A stretch of DNA of 12,687 nucleotides from positions 2,602 through 15,288 of the forward strand of contig DEIJ01000009.1 in assembly GCA_002352365.1 (NCBI GenBank), given 5' to 3'. The position numbers were made by a program, and so were the translations under genes. Source of the stretch: Dehalococcoidia bacterium UBA2777. GTDB lineage: Bacteria > Chloroflexota > Dehalococcoidia > UBA2247 > UBA2777. Shown here piece by piece: positions 1-6,948 of the stretch (its first letter is position 1; every line of letters begins with the position of its first letter). The notes under the pieces are model-generated. The model ran no database searches and was not told where the DNA came from. It saw nothing but the letters and a program-made list of their open reading frames with translations.

Positions 1-511
1 TCGATTATTGCTGCGTCTACCAATGTCAGCAGGGCGAGATAGTAGCGGTTGCTCCCCCGGTGCCCTTCCCTCTTGCTGGGGAGTTCGGATTGAAGTTATA
101 GTTCATAAAGCTATAGTTATGCAGTGGCATTGGAATCTGAGGTGGCCTCCCGCCAAGCCAGGCAGTTCCCAGTAACCTCTATAAAAATTGGGGGCTCCTT
201 GATCCCGAATTTCCCTGATAGGGCCTCTCCCGATATCAAGGAGAGGCCCTGCGATATCCTCTATGGTCACCGCGGGCTTTGGGGGAACAAGACACCCCAC
301 CGCCATGACCAAAATCAAGTAGCTTTACCATCCCCTTTTAGTCCATAAGTTCTCAAATTAAGGATTATTATTAATAAAGGGCCTCCTGCTTCGTCCAATT
401 CATTACAAGCAGGATGTGGGTTAATCGATCATAAGAACCACAGCCAGCTCAACCACTTTGGCACCGCATTTTTCGCACTAAGAATGAGTTATTTACATTC
501 GGGAATAATGC
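1..511. other. No convincing gene; hairpins only
   Basis: I see no convincing gene here. The short open frames on both strands (for example 103-318 minus and 124-348 plus) overlap each other, lack good ribosome binding sites and resemble no family I know. The stretch contains two inverted repeats: a strong one at 220-250 (listed separately) and a weaker one at 384-414, with 8-bp arms (TCCTGCTT / AAGCAGGA) and a 15-nt loop. The weaker one could help end transcription of the small membrane protein gene upstream on the minus strand, but no T-run follows it. Confidence 0.5.
220..250. repeat. Perfect 11-bp inverted repeat (hairpin)
   Basis: AGGGCCTCTCC at 220-230 is the exact reverse complement of GGAGAGGCCCT at 240-250, with a 9-nt loop. 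The stem is GC-rich and would be very stable as RNA or cruciform. No T-run follows on either strand, so it is not a typical rho-independent terminator. It could be a processing or attenuation element, or the relic of a small mobile repeat. Confidence 0.7.
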
Positions 512-703
512 TTATTTTCTTCTAGCAGTCGCTGCTGCCAAAGGCGCTACCGCTACCCAGAGTGTAATGGTCATCAGCATAGCCGTCGGATAGCCGACGG
601 TCGCCAGATCAAGGCTGGGAGCAATGACGCCCCACAGAAGCATGAAGAAGAATGAACTCAAAAAGAAGCCAGGAATAGCTCCTAGTATTGAGAAGTAGCC
701 CAT
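512..703 (-). CDS. Small two-helix membrane protein, unknown function
   Basis: I do not recognise a named family for this 63-residue protein. Residues about 4-27 (rich in I, F, L, G) and about 36-58 (T, L, W, V, A) form two likely transmembrane helices. The C-terminus ends in Arg-Arg-Lys, which suggests a cytoplasmic tail under the positive-inside rule. The ATG start is well supported: AGGAAAGGAG lies about 7 nt upstream on the minus strand. The gene follows two broken genes on the same strand (a HicB-like and a PadR-like fragment). It may once have been part of a small unit controlled by the PadR-type regulator, since PadR regulators often sit beside small membrane proteins. That link is inference. 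Coding status is good because of the strong ribosome binding site and coherent hydrophobic pattern. Confidence 0.65.
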   Translation of the reverse strand: MGYFSILGAIPGFFLSSFFFMLLWGVIAPSLDLATVGYPTAMLMTITLWVAVAPLAAATARRK

Positions 704-734
704 ATCAATTCTCCTTTCCTCTACTAATATCTGT

Positions 735-901
735 TTACTTCAAATCAACAAATGTAGCTACACCGAAATGTGCTGCCTGCCTCAAGTCTTCCCAGGCTTG
801 GTGAGCTGTTTGCCTCATACCGTGGCTATGGGTTCCCAAATGACACAGCAGTCCTGATTTTCTTCATCAAGTTCTATGTCGATGTTATTATTCCTTGACA
901 C
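735..901 (-). pseudogene. HicB-like antitoxin fragment, frameshifted
   Basis: Two short minus-strand frames join into one recognisable small protein. The first begins at a GTG at 901, preceded by GGATGGGG, and encodes about 28 residues including NIDIELDEENQDCCVIWEPI, before a TGA at 815-817. The second is open from about 818 to a TAA at 735 and encodes TAHQAWEDLRQAAHFGVATF and then VDLK. The pattern of a beta strand with acidic loop, then T..EA.EDLR.AAHF, is what I know from small HicB-fold proteins of Dehalococcoidia-type genomes. The break lies at about 815-825, where the frame changes. No HicA toxin is visible next to it. The gene starts 2 nt after the PadR-like fragment's stop codon. Whether the frameshift is real decay or a sequencing error cannot be told from the sequence alone. 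Confidence 0.5.
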
Positions 902-903
902 AA

Positions 904-1212
904 TTACCCCATCCTCTCGACGGCCTTCCCCTCTAGTATAGCCTCGATCTCCCAATAGGTACGGGAAACCACCTCATGGATACGCTGCATTTTGTCAGGG
1001 TCTGTATAGCGGCCTCGATGACCCATGAGTCTCCTTAGTTCGCCAAACTCGCCCATCATCTGAACAAGCTTGCCAATATTCTCGGCATTCCAGTGACATC
1101 TCATCTGGCTTTCAACTTCGTTGGCTAAGTCCTTTCCCTCAGACAGGAACTGACGACCTTTCTGGGTTATACTGTAGACTTTGTTTCCATTCACGATATA
1201 TCCACATGGACT
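904..1212 (-). pseudogene. PadR-like regulator, C-terminal part only
   Basis: The open frame runs about 103 codons and begins directly after an in-frame TAG at 1213-1215. Its first residues, GYIVNGNKVYSITQKGRQFL, match the wing and end of a PadR-type winged-helix domain (usual form GYI...GRKVYSITEKGREFL). A mostly helical C-terminal region with K/E-rich heptads follows, as expected for the PadR dimerisation domain. The DNA-recognition helices that should precede GYI are missing, and I could not find them in another frame of the next few hundred bases. The product could not bind DNA normally, so I treat it as a truncated gene. A GTG at 1194 is the only internal start of note. An alternative is a short standalone helical protein starting there. 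The family call is moderately sure. Confidence 0.5.
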
Positions 1213-1215
1213 CTA

Positions 1216-1763
1216 CACTCTTACGGTGCTCCCGTCAAGGCTTTTTGGTGCTCTCTATGATGATGACACCAACTAATAGTTCAGTGAAAATGCTACCTTT
1301 ACACCCACGCCAGCGTAGAGGTGAAAGGAGCGGCCGGACCGCAGTCTGGTGGTTACCTATCAAGTCAAGGCAGGACCCTGGCCAGTAGGCCAGCACCACC
1401 AGCTGCTCCCATTATGTGGGCCCGCAACGGCACGCACCTGGCTTCCACCGCTTCACGGACCCAGGCGCTCCCCCTACCACCTGCCCTAGGCCAACCTAAA
1501 TCAGGATCAACCAACAGCACCAAGCCCCATGTCCCAGGCCCGAATCATCCCTGGAGGAAACCCCTGGCGGTGGCAAAATCATAGAACTGTTAAGGTGACA
1601 TGCTGACAGAACTACGACAGTATTTATTGGCTCAGGTGTTAAGGCTGAACACTACCCTGAAGGTTCTGCCTATTGTACAATTCGCTCTGGCAGATTGAAT
1701 TCCAATTCCGCGTCTTAATGTGGTTCCACTTTGCCCGTAGCACCTGGCCAGATAAAGGTCACT
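1216..1763. other. No convincing gene
   Basis: No gene is supported in this 550-base stretch. A plus-strand frame at 1321-1584 is Pro/Ala/Ser-rich, as expected of a chance frame in GC-rich DNA, and has no recognisable domain. A minus-strand frame across roughly 1370-1515 is also open but has no clear start or family. A 32-codon plus-strand frame with an AAGGTG upstream begins at ATG 1600 and is too short to judge. The GC-rich block at about 1300-1570 contrasts with the AT-richer DNA around it and could be a remnant of transferred DNA. Confidence 0.4.
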
Positions 1764-1811
1764 GAAAAAACTATCCCCGGCCAGCTCGAATCTCGTCGAA
1801 GCTGCCGGGGA
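1764..1811 (-). terminator. Rho-independent terminator after tRNA-Ala
   Basis: Read on the minus strand, CCCCGGC-AGCT pairs with AGCT-GGCCGGGG (one bulged base), with a further short pairing of TCGA bases near the loop. The stem is followed by ATAG and then six T residues. It lies about 24 nt after the tRNA-Ala 3' end and is well placed to end the whole minus-strand unit that starts before gatC. Confidence 0.8.
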
Positions 1812-1834
1812 GTTTCAGGTTTCGTACCCTTAAG

Positions 1835-1906
1835 TGGAGCTGGGGGGACTCGAACCCCCGACCTTTTGACTGCCAGTCAAACGCTCTCCCTCTGAGCCAC
1901 AGCCCC
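1835..1906 (-). tRNA. tRNA-Ala (anticodon GGC)
   Basis: This folds as a full cloverleaf of 72 nt on the minus strand. The acceptor is GGGGCTG with CAGCTCC, the D stem GCTC/GAGC has a short 7-nt loop, and the anticodon stem TTTGA/TCAAA holds the loop CTGGCAG, giving anticodon GGC (reads GCC, alanine). The T arm is GGGGG-TTCGAGT-CCCCC and the discriminator base is A. The third acceptor pair is G3:U70, the classic identity element for alanyl-tRNA synthetase. The CCA end is not encoded, since the discriminator is followed by CTT. It lies 51 nt after the aminotransferase stop codon and is followed by a terminator, so it may be cut out of the operon transcript. Confidence 0.97.
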
Positions 1907-1957
1907 ACTATTTCCAGTCTACCGGAAAGCCCAGTCGACGACAAGCTTGATTCAAGT

Positions 1958-3151
1958 TCAACGATGTCTGTCTACAAACCTGGACATCCGCTCCAGTGCC
2001 TGCTCAATGTTGGCTAAAGATGTGGCATAACAACAACGAACATGTCCCTCCCCACACTCCCCAAAGGCAGTGCCAGGAACCACCGCAACTTTTTCCTCAA
2101 CTAGCAGCTTCTCAGCAAATTCCTCTGAGGTTAAGCCGGTGCCCCTCACCGCGGGGAAAGTATAGAATGCCCCCTTAGGTTCAAAACAAGCCATCCCTAT
2201 ATCATTTAGCCCGGCGACCATAACTCGACGCCTCCGGTCATATTCCTGCCTCATTTGCTGTACATCAGCCTCGCCAAACTTGAGGGCCTCGATGGCTGCC
2301 ATTTGTGCCATTATTGGGGCACAGAGCATGGTATATTGGTGTATCTTAGTCATCACCTGGATAATCTCCGCCCTGGCGGCAGCGTAGCCGATGCGCCATC
2401 CGGTCATGGCGTAAGCTTTGGAGAAACCACCCAGCAGGATAGTATTTTCCCGCATTCCAGGTAAGGAGGCAAAACAACTATGCTCTATGCCATAAACCAA
2501 TTGAGCATAAATTTCATCAGAAACCACCATAATGTTGTTTTTTCGGGCTAGCTTGGCTATCTGGGCTAACTCCTCTCTACTCATTACCGCCCCGGTAGGA
2601 TTTGAGGGGTAGCCAATTAAAATAGCTTTGGTTCGGTCAGTGATCCTTGCCTCAATATCAGCCGCCTTAAGCTTAAACTGATTCTCCCCCCTTGTGGGGA
2701 TAGGGACAGGAATACCTCCGGCAAGGAGAATGCAAGGAGGGTAAGCCACATAGGCAGGATCGGGCAAAATAACCTCGTCTCCGGGATCAAGGATAGCCCT
2801 CATCGCTAGGTCAAGCCCCTCACTAACTCCGGCAGTGATGATTAGCTCAACTTGTGGGTCATAATCCAGATGGTAAGCTTGGTGTAAGTAGCTAGCCACT
2901 TCCTGGCGTAGCTCCAGTAACCCTGAGTTAGAAGTATACATGGTATCTCCTCTCCCCAAGGAATAAATTGCTGCCTCCCTAATGTGCCATGGAGTGACGA
3001 AGTCAGGCTCGCCCACCCCCAGAGAAACCACCTCTCCCATAGAGGAAAGCAAGTCGAAGAACTTCCTGATACCCGAGGAAGAGATTTGACTTGCCCGGTA
3101 TGAGGTAGTGTTACGACGAGTTTGCAACTGAGCCGGATAAACTGGTGGCAT
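1958..3151 (-). CDS. PLP-dependent aminotransferase, class I/II (aspartate aminotransferase-like)
   Basis: This is a fold-type I, pyridoxal-phosphate enzyme that moves the amino group of an amino acid to a 2-oxo acid in the cytoplasm. Numbered from the ATG I prefer (397 residues), the landmarks are SLGVGEPDF near 43-51, SNPTG at 183-187, the cofactor Asp in DEIY at 212-215, and the Schiff-base Lys245 in GGFSKAYAMTGWRIGY. A late Arg in HVRCCYA probably binds the substrate carboxylate. Length is usual for the aspartate/aromatic subgroup. I chose ATG 3151 because GGGGTG lies 6 nt upstream; a GTG at 3160 would add three residues. It starts 14 nt after the AsnC regulator's stop, so the two are surely co-transcribed, and the regulator probably senses the enzyme's substrate. 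The exact substrate (Asp, Ala, branched-chain or aromatic) cannot be read from the sequence. Confidence 0.93.
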   Translation of the reverse strand: MPPVYPAQLQTRRNTTSYRASQISSSGIRKFFDLLSSMGEVVSLGVGEPDFVTPWHIREAAIYSLGRGDTMYTSNSGLLELRQEVASYLHQAYHLDYDPQVELIITAGVSEGLDLAMRAILDPGDEVILPDPAYVAYPPCILLAGGIPVPIPTRGENQFKLKAADIEARITDRTKAILIGYPSNPTGAVMSREELAQIAKLARKNNIMVVSDEIYAQLVYGIEHSCFASLPGMRENTILLGGFSKAYAMTGWRIGYAAARAEIIQVMTKIHQYTMLCAPIMAQMAAIEALKFGEADVQQMRQEYDRRRRVMVAGLNDIGMACFEPKGAFYTFPAVRGTGLTSEEFAEKLLVEEKVAVVPGTAFGECGEGHVRCCYATSLANIEQALERMSRFVDRHR

Positions 3152-3165
3152 AGCAAACACCCCGG

Positions 3166-3645
3166 TTAAAGAGTGAGCGGCAATCGCCTAACCTCTTCCC
3201 TCTCGGCTAAAATTTCACCATCCTCTTTATAACGCTTGAGGATAAAATGAGTCACTGTTCGTTGCACCCCTTCCAAGGGGGCAAGTTTTTGGGCTACAAA
3301 AGCAGCAATCTCTTGCATACTCTTACCACAAACCAGCACAGCGAGCTCATAAGTTCCCGAAACGAGGTAAACAGAGCGAGCCTGAGGGAAGCGATAGACA
3401 TGCCCCGCAATGGCATCAAACCCTACTTCCCTTTGTGGCTGGATCCTGACTTCAATCAAAGCCCAAACTTGCTCCTCCCCCAGTTTCTCCCAGTCGATCA
3501 CGGTTTTATACTTCACAATAGCTCGCTCTTCTTCTGCTTTTTTGATTGCCTGTTCCACTTCAGCAAGGGGGATGCCAGTCATAGTAGAGATTTGCCCAAC
3601 CGTAGTGCGAGCATCTCTTTCCAGAATCTCAAAGACTTCCTTCAT
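3166..3645 (-). CDS. Lrp/AsnC-family transcriptional regulator
   Basis: This is a DNA-binding regulator of the feast/famine type that responds to amino acids. Residues 1-45 form the winged helix (MKEVFEILERDARTTVGQIS, then a second helix with GIPLAEVEQAIKKAEE). Residues about 60-140 form the RAM ligand-binding and oligomerisation domain (ALIEVRIQP, SGTYELAVLVCGKS, TVTHFILKRYK). The length of 159 residues is typical. The frame stays open 31 codons further upstream, but I chose this ATG because AGGGGGTGAT lies a good distance before it and the family always begins with this ILE.D.R motif. It is followed at once by the aminotransferase gene, a common pairing of local amino-acid regulator and target. 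An inverted repeat just upstream may be its own operator. Confidence 0.92.
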   Translation of the reverse strand: MKEVFEILERDARTTVGQISTMTGIPLAEVEQAIKKAEEERAIVKYKTVIDWEKLGEEQVWALIEVRIQPQREVGFDAIAGHVYRFPQARSVYLVSGTYELAVLVCGKSMQEIAAFVAQKLAPLEGVQRTVTHFILKRYKEDGEILAEREEVRRLPLTL

Positions 3646-3666
3646 AAGTTTTATCACCCCCTGTCC

Positions 3667-3684
3667 CCTCTCCTCGTAGAGAGG
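3667..3684 (-). promoter_or_regulatory. Inverted repeat before the AsnC gene, possible operator
   Basis: CCTCTC-N6-GAGAGG forms a perfect 6-bp dyad that ends about 10 nt before the ribosome binding site of the AsnC-family gene. A TTGACA hexamer (minus strand, 3715-3720) lies upstream, but I see no good -10 at the usual distance. Many Lrp/AsnC regulators control their own synthesis, so this could be an autoregulatory site or a leader hairpin. This is a suggestion, not a clear call. Confidence 0.3.
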
Positions 3685-3730
3685 AAGAATAATCCCGAAG
3701 AAGGGCTTTGCCCCTGTCAAACGCCGGCTA

Positions 3731-3994
3731 CTACTCAATCAGTGACCATTCATCCTTTGACTCATTATAGCAAAGCTCGAAGAGCTTGTTCTCTTCGTCA
3801 CAAACCAGAAAGTGCCTCTCCCCGGGTTCCCGCCATTGTTTGGCCACCTGTTGCACCCTATGGGTGATGCCCCGGTAAATAAAATATTCTGGTCGCTCAG
3901 CATAAGTATAGCCGGAATAGCAGGTAACCCAAACTGGCTCTGCCCCTCTATATTTAGCAAGTAGGTTCAGCCTGTCCTCCTCGAGATATGCCAA
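3731..3994 (-). CDS. Small DUF6504-like hypothetical protein
   Basis: A small soluble protein of up to 87 residues. The core EPVWVTCYSG...YFIYRGITHRV..VAKQWREPG, then RHFLVCDEENKLFELCYNES, looks like a short beta-sheet domain (strand, R-G-x-x-H/Y-x-V, WREPG turn, then strands). I associate that layout with DUF6504-type proteins, whose function is unknown. The start is uncertain: the TTG at 3994 overlaps the end of the upstream synthetase gene by 41 bp and has a weak ribosome binding site. A CTG at 3970 is preceded by GAGGAGG at 5 nt and would give a 79-residue protein with only 17 bp of overlap. The overlap implies translational coupling with the synthetase paralog. It lies between that gene and the AsnC regulator, 85 nt before the latter. 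Confidence 0.7.
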   Translation of the reverse strand: MAYLEEDRLNLLAKYRGAEPVWVTCYSGYTYAERPEYFIYRGITHRVQQVAKQWREPGERHFLVCDEENKLFELCYNESKDEWSLIE

Positions 3995-5432
3995 GATATT
4001 CGCCCGCCTGAGCTAAGTAGGCGAGCACCTTTGCTGCTCTTTCCGGAGTGGGATAGATCAGAATTCCGTTTTCCCGAAGCTTGTTAAAGGTTTCCAGGTC
4101 CTTGAAGGCGCTGGTGGCCATAGTTAACACAACAATAGGTTTCTGATCCCTGTCCATGCGCTCAATGGCTAAGTCCCAATTCCTCAGCTCCTCATCCTCT
4201 CTAGCTTTGAGGATTTGCTTGATCTCTTCCATTGTTGACAAAGGAACCCCATCCAGTTTTGGTACCGCGGCAGCTGTTCCGACGCCGCCGCTTAAAAGTA
4301 TAGCATCGACATTTTCATCATCCATTAATGGCCAAAGGCAGGGGAAAGTATCCAAGTATGCTGCCACCGTGTCAACCGGGTTGGCGTGAGACCAGCGTGA
4401 AGGTAGAATGGTGTTCAATCGTTCAATAGTGGCTGGAGATAAAGGGGCTACTTGGAGTCCCAGCCGTTCACAAGCATCTGTAGCGAGGACGCCAAAGCCT
4501 CCACCTGCGGTCAGTATTCCCACTCTCTTGCCTTTGGGCAAGGGCTGGCGGAGTAAGGCTCCGGCCACATCAAGAAGCTCATCAACCTCATCTACCCTTA
4601 TCACCCCCGCCTGGCGAAACATTGCCTCATGGATGGCTTCTGAGCCTGATAGGGCGGCGGTGTGAGACCTGGCCGCTTTTGTTCCTCCTGCTGTTCTGCC
4701 TGCCTTCATAACAATGATAGGTTTCTTTGGGGTAATCTCTTTAGCTAACTGAAAAAAGCGTCTGCCCCCCCGTAAACCCTCAATATAGGCGATAATGACC
4801 TTTGTTTCTTCATCCTGCGCCAAGTATTCAAGATAATCCTCAAGGCATAGATCAGCTTCATTTCCGCTGGAGACAAACTTGCTAAAGCCAATGCCCAGCT
4901 CAAAGCCACAGCGAAGAATATATACCCCACAATTTCCACTCTGAGAAATAAGCCCTACCGATCCCTTTTTGACCTGGGGAATCCAGGGGGTAGTGGAAAA
5001 ATCCGAAGAGGTGTTAAAATGCCCCATGGAGTTTGGCCCTATGAAGCGGAGCCCGCCTCGTCGGGCAATGCTGACTATTTCAGCTTCAACCTTTGCCCCC
5101 TCTTCGCCGGTCTCGCTCAGCCCCCCAGAAGTAATAAGGGCGGCTTTGATCTCCTTGTCCACACAATCATTCATTATTCCAGGAACCTGTTGATAGGGCA
5201 CAGTTATCACTGCAAAATCAACCCGATCCGGGATATCCCGAACACATTGGTAAGTCCTCAGCCCCCGCACCTCTGAGGCATTCTTATTTACTGGGTAAAC
5301 TTTCCTCTCCTGTGTGGTAGCCAAGGCACTATTAATCATGTCAAACCCCCACTTACCAAAGGTATTAGAGGCTCCCACTACGGCGACAGAGCGGGGATTA
5401 AATAGATATTCGAGCTGCTCAACAAGATTCAC
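3954..5432 (-). CDS. ADP-forming acyl-CoA synthetase, alpha-subunit type (paralog 2)
   Basis: This cytoplasmic protein of about 492 residues belongs to the NDP-forming acyl-CoA synthetase (succinyl-CoA synthetase-like) group, whose members make ATP from ADP and phosphate while releasing an acid from its CoA ester. The order is a CoA-binding Rossmann domain (SVAVVGASN near 15-23, FIGPNSMGH near 130-138), a ligase domain (LISQSG 161-166, VSSGNEADL near 187-195), then the phospho-histidine loop KAARSHTAALSGS with His257, and a third domain. The ATP-grasp (beta) domain is absent and would have to come from another gene. I chose the GTG at 5432: AGGAGG lies 5 nt upstream and the resulting N-terminus (NLVEQLEYLF) lines up with the other paralog here. 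The frame is open further upstream but that part is not family-like. It lies 34 nt after gatA. Confidence 0.88.
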   Translation of the reverse strand: MNLVEQLEYLFNPRSVAVVGASNTFGKWGFDMINSALATTQERKVYPVNKNASEVRGLRTYQCVRDIPDRVDFAVITVPYQQVPGIMNDCVDKEIKAALITSGGLSETGEEGAKVEAEIVSIARRGGLRFIGPNSMGHFNTSSDFSTTPWIPQVKKGSVGLISQSGNCGVYILRCGFELGIGFSKFVSSGNEADLCLEDYLEYLAQDEETKVIIAYIEGLRGGRRFFQLAKEITPKKPIIVMKAGRTAGGTKAARSHTAALSGSEAIHEAMFRQAGVIRVDEVDELLDVAGALLRQPLPKGKRVGILTAGGGFGVLATDACERLGLQVAPLSPATIERLNTILPSRWSHANPVDTVAAYLDTFPCLWPLMDDENVDAILLSGGVGTAAAVPKLDGVPLSTMEEIKQILKAREDEELRNWDLAIERMDRDQKPIVVLTMATSAFKDLETFNKLRENGILIYPTPERAAKVLAYLAQAGEYLGISRGGQAEPTC

Positions 5433-5466
5433 CAACACCTCCTCTATTGGTAAAGCACAAAGGTAA

Positions 5467-6924
5467 CTAAATTGGCGGCCTCCTCTTATGCCATTCGGTT
5501 GCCTGCTCATAGGCAAAAGCGATGTGTAACAGCACCTCCTCAGCAAATGGCTTGCCGATAATCTGCAACCCTATAGGCAGACCATCACTGAAGCCAGCGG
5601 GGACTGATATAGCCGGGATGCCAGCAATATTTATCGGCAGAGTACAGACATCACTAAGATACATCTGAAGCGGATCAGCTACCTTCTCACCGAGCTTGAA
5701 TGGCGGAGAAGGGGAGGTAGGGGTAAGTAGAGCATCAAATCTACCTAAAGCCTGACTGAATTCCTCCCTTATCAAGGTACGCACCTTCTGTGCTTTGAGA
5801 TAATAAGCGTCATAATAGCCGGCCGATAGGGCGTAAGTCCCCAGCATGATGCGTCGCTTCACTTCAGGGCCGAAACCGAACTGTTTGGTTTTCCCCATTG
5901 CCTCCCACATATTGGAGGTATCTTGATAGGAGAAGCCATACTTCACCCCATCATAACGAGCCAAATTTGCCGACGCCTCGGAGGGGGCGATAATATAGTA
6001 AGCAGGCAGGGCATAAGGGGTTGAGGGCAGGGATACATCCCAGTCGACTTTTGCCCCTAACTGCTCAAGTTTGCCCACGGCACAGCGTATCGCTTGTTCC
6101 ACTTCAGGGTGCATACCGGGAATGAAATACTCTCGGGGGACTCCGAGGCGCAACCCATGAAGGTCCCCGATAAGCGCTCGGGTATAATCAGGCACTGGAT
6201 AAGGCAGGGAAGTTGAATCTCTGGGGTCATAGCCAGCGATGGCATTCATTACTAGTGCGCTATCAGTGACATCTTTGGTTAGCGGCCCAATCTGGTCAAA
6301 GGAGCTGGCGAAGGCAACTAGGCCGTACCTTGACACCCGGCCATAAGTTGGTTTCAGGCCGACGATATTACAGAACCCTGCTGGCTGGCGAATACTCCCC
6401 CCGGTGTCGGAGCCAAGGGCATAGATGGTTTCTCCAGCAGCTACTGCTGCTGCTGAACCACCACTTGAGCCTCCGGGAACACATGTTAAATCCCAAGGGT
6501 TATAGGTGGGGAAGAAAGCCGAGTTCTCCGTGGATGAGCCCATGGCAAATTCATCCATATTTGACTTGCCAACTATCACTATTCCATAAGCATTCAATCG
6601 CTCTACCACATCGGCATCATAGGGAGGTATAAAGTTCTCCAGCATTCTTGATGAGCAGGTGGTGCGTATCCCTTTGGTGCAGATGACATCCTTTATTACT
6701 CCCGGAATGCCAGTAAGTGGGGTCATCTGGCCGTTGCGAATCTGCTTATCTGCCCTGTCTGCTTGTTTGAATGCCAAGTCTTCGGTAATGGTGACAAAGG
6801 CATGTATCTTCTCCTCAGCCTGCCCGATAGACTGCAAAACAGCCTGGGTTAGCTCAAGTGAGGAGATTTCCTTGCCTTTAAGCAACTCATGGGCTTCGTG
6901 GATAGTTAATTGCCACAAATCCAA
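5467..6924 (-). CDS. gatA: Asp-tRNA(Asn)/Glu-tRNA(Gln) amidotransferase subunit A
   Basis: GatA is the glutaminase subunit of the GatCAB complex. It frees ammonia from glutamine, which GatB uses to convert Glu-tRNA(Gln) or Asp-tRNA(Asn) to the amide form. The amidase-signature triad is visible: Lys78 in PGVIKDV, Ser153 in PGGSSGGSAAA (151-160 region) and Ser177 in GSDTGGSIRQPA, at the spacing known for GatA. Length (485 residues) is normal. The start is a TTG with GCGAGGG about 6 nt upstream, and the N-terminus ending in the usual SSLELTQAVL segment supports it. It sits 24 nt after one acyl-CoA synthetase paralog and 34 nt before the other. The gatC gene is one gene further upstream, and gatB is not in this window. 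A general amidase is possible but unlikely given gatC nearby. Confidence 0.95.
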   Translation of the reverse strand: MDLWQLTIHEAHELLKGKEISSLELTQAVLQSIGQAEEKIHAFVTITEDLAFKQADRADKQIRNGQMTPLTGIPGVIKDVICTKGIRTTCSSRMLENFIPPYDADVVERLNAYGIVIVGKSNMDEFAMGSSTENSAFFPTYNPWDLTCVPGGSSGGSAAAVAAGETIYALGSDTGGSIRQPAGFCNIVGLKPTYGRVSRYGLVAFASSFDQIGPLTKDVTDSALVMNAIAGYDPRDSTSLPYPVPDYTRALIGDLHGLRLGVPREYFIPGMHPEVEQAIRCAVGKLEQLGAKVDWDVSLPSTPYALPAYYIIAPSEASANLARYDGVKYGFSYQDTSNMWEAMGKTKQFGFGPEVKRRIMLGTYALSAGYYDAYYLKAQKVRTLIREEFSQALGRFDALLTPTSPSPPFKLGEKVADPLQMYLSDVCTLPINIAGIPAISVPAGFSDGLPIGLQIIGKPFAEEVLLHIAFAYEQATEWHKRRPPI

Positions 6925-6948
6925 CTTGTGCCCTCGCCAATCCTTAGA

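Noticed and set aside
1321..1584. Possible gene in the GC-rich block
   Set aside because: Pro/Ala/Ser composition, no family resemblance and an equally open frame on the other strand point to chance.
3247..3867. A 206-codon plus-strand open frame
   Set aside because: It lies opposite the AsnC regulator and the DUF6504-like gene, both well supported, and its sequence has no domain pattern. It is an antisense shadow.
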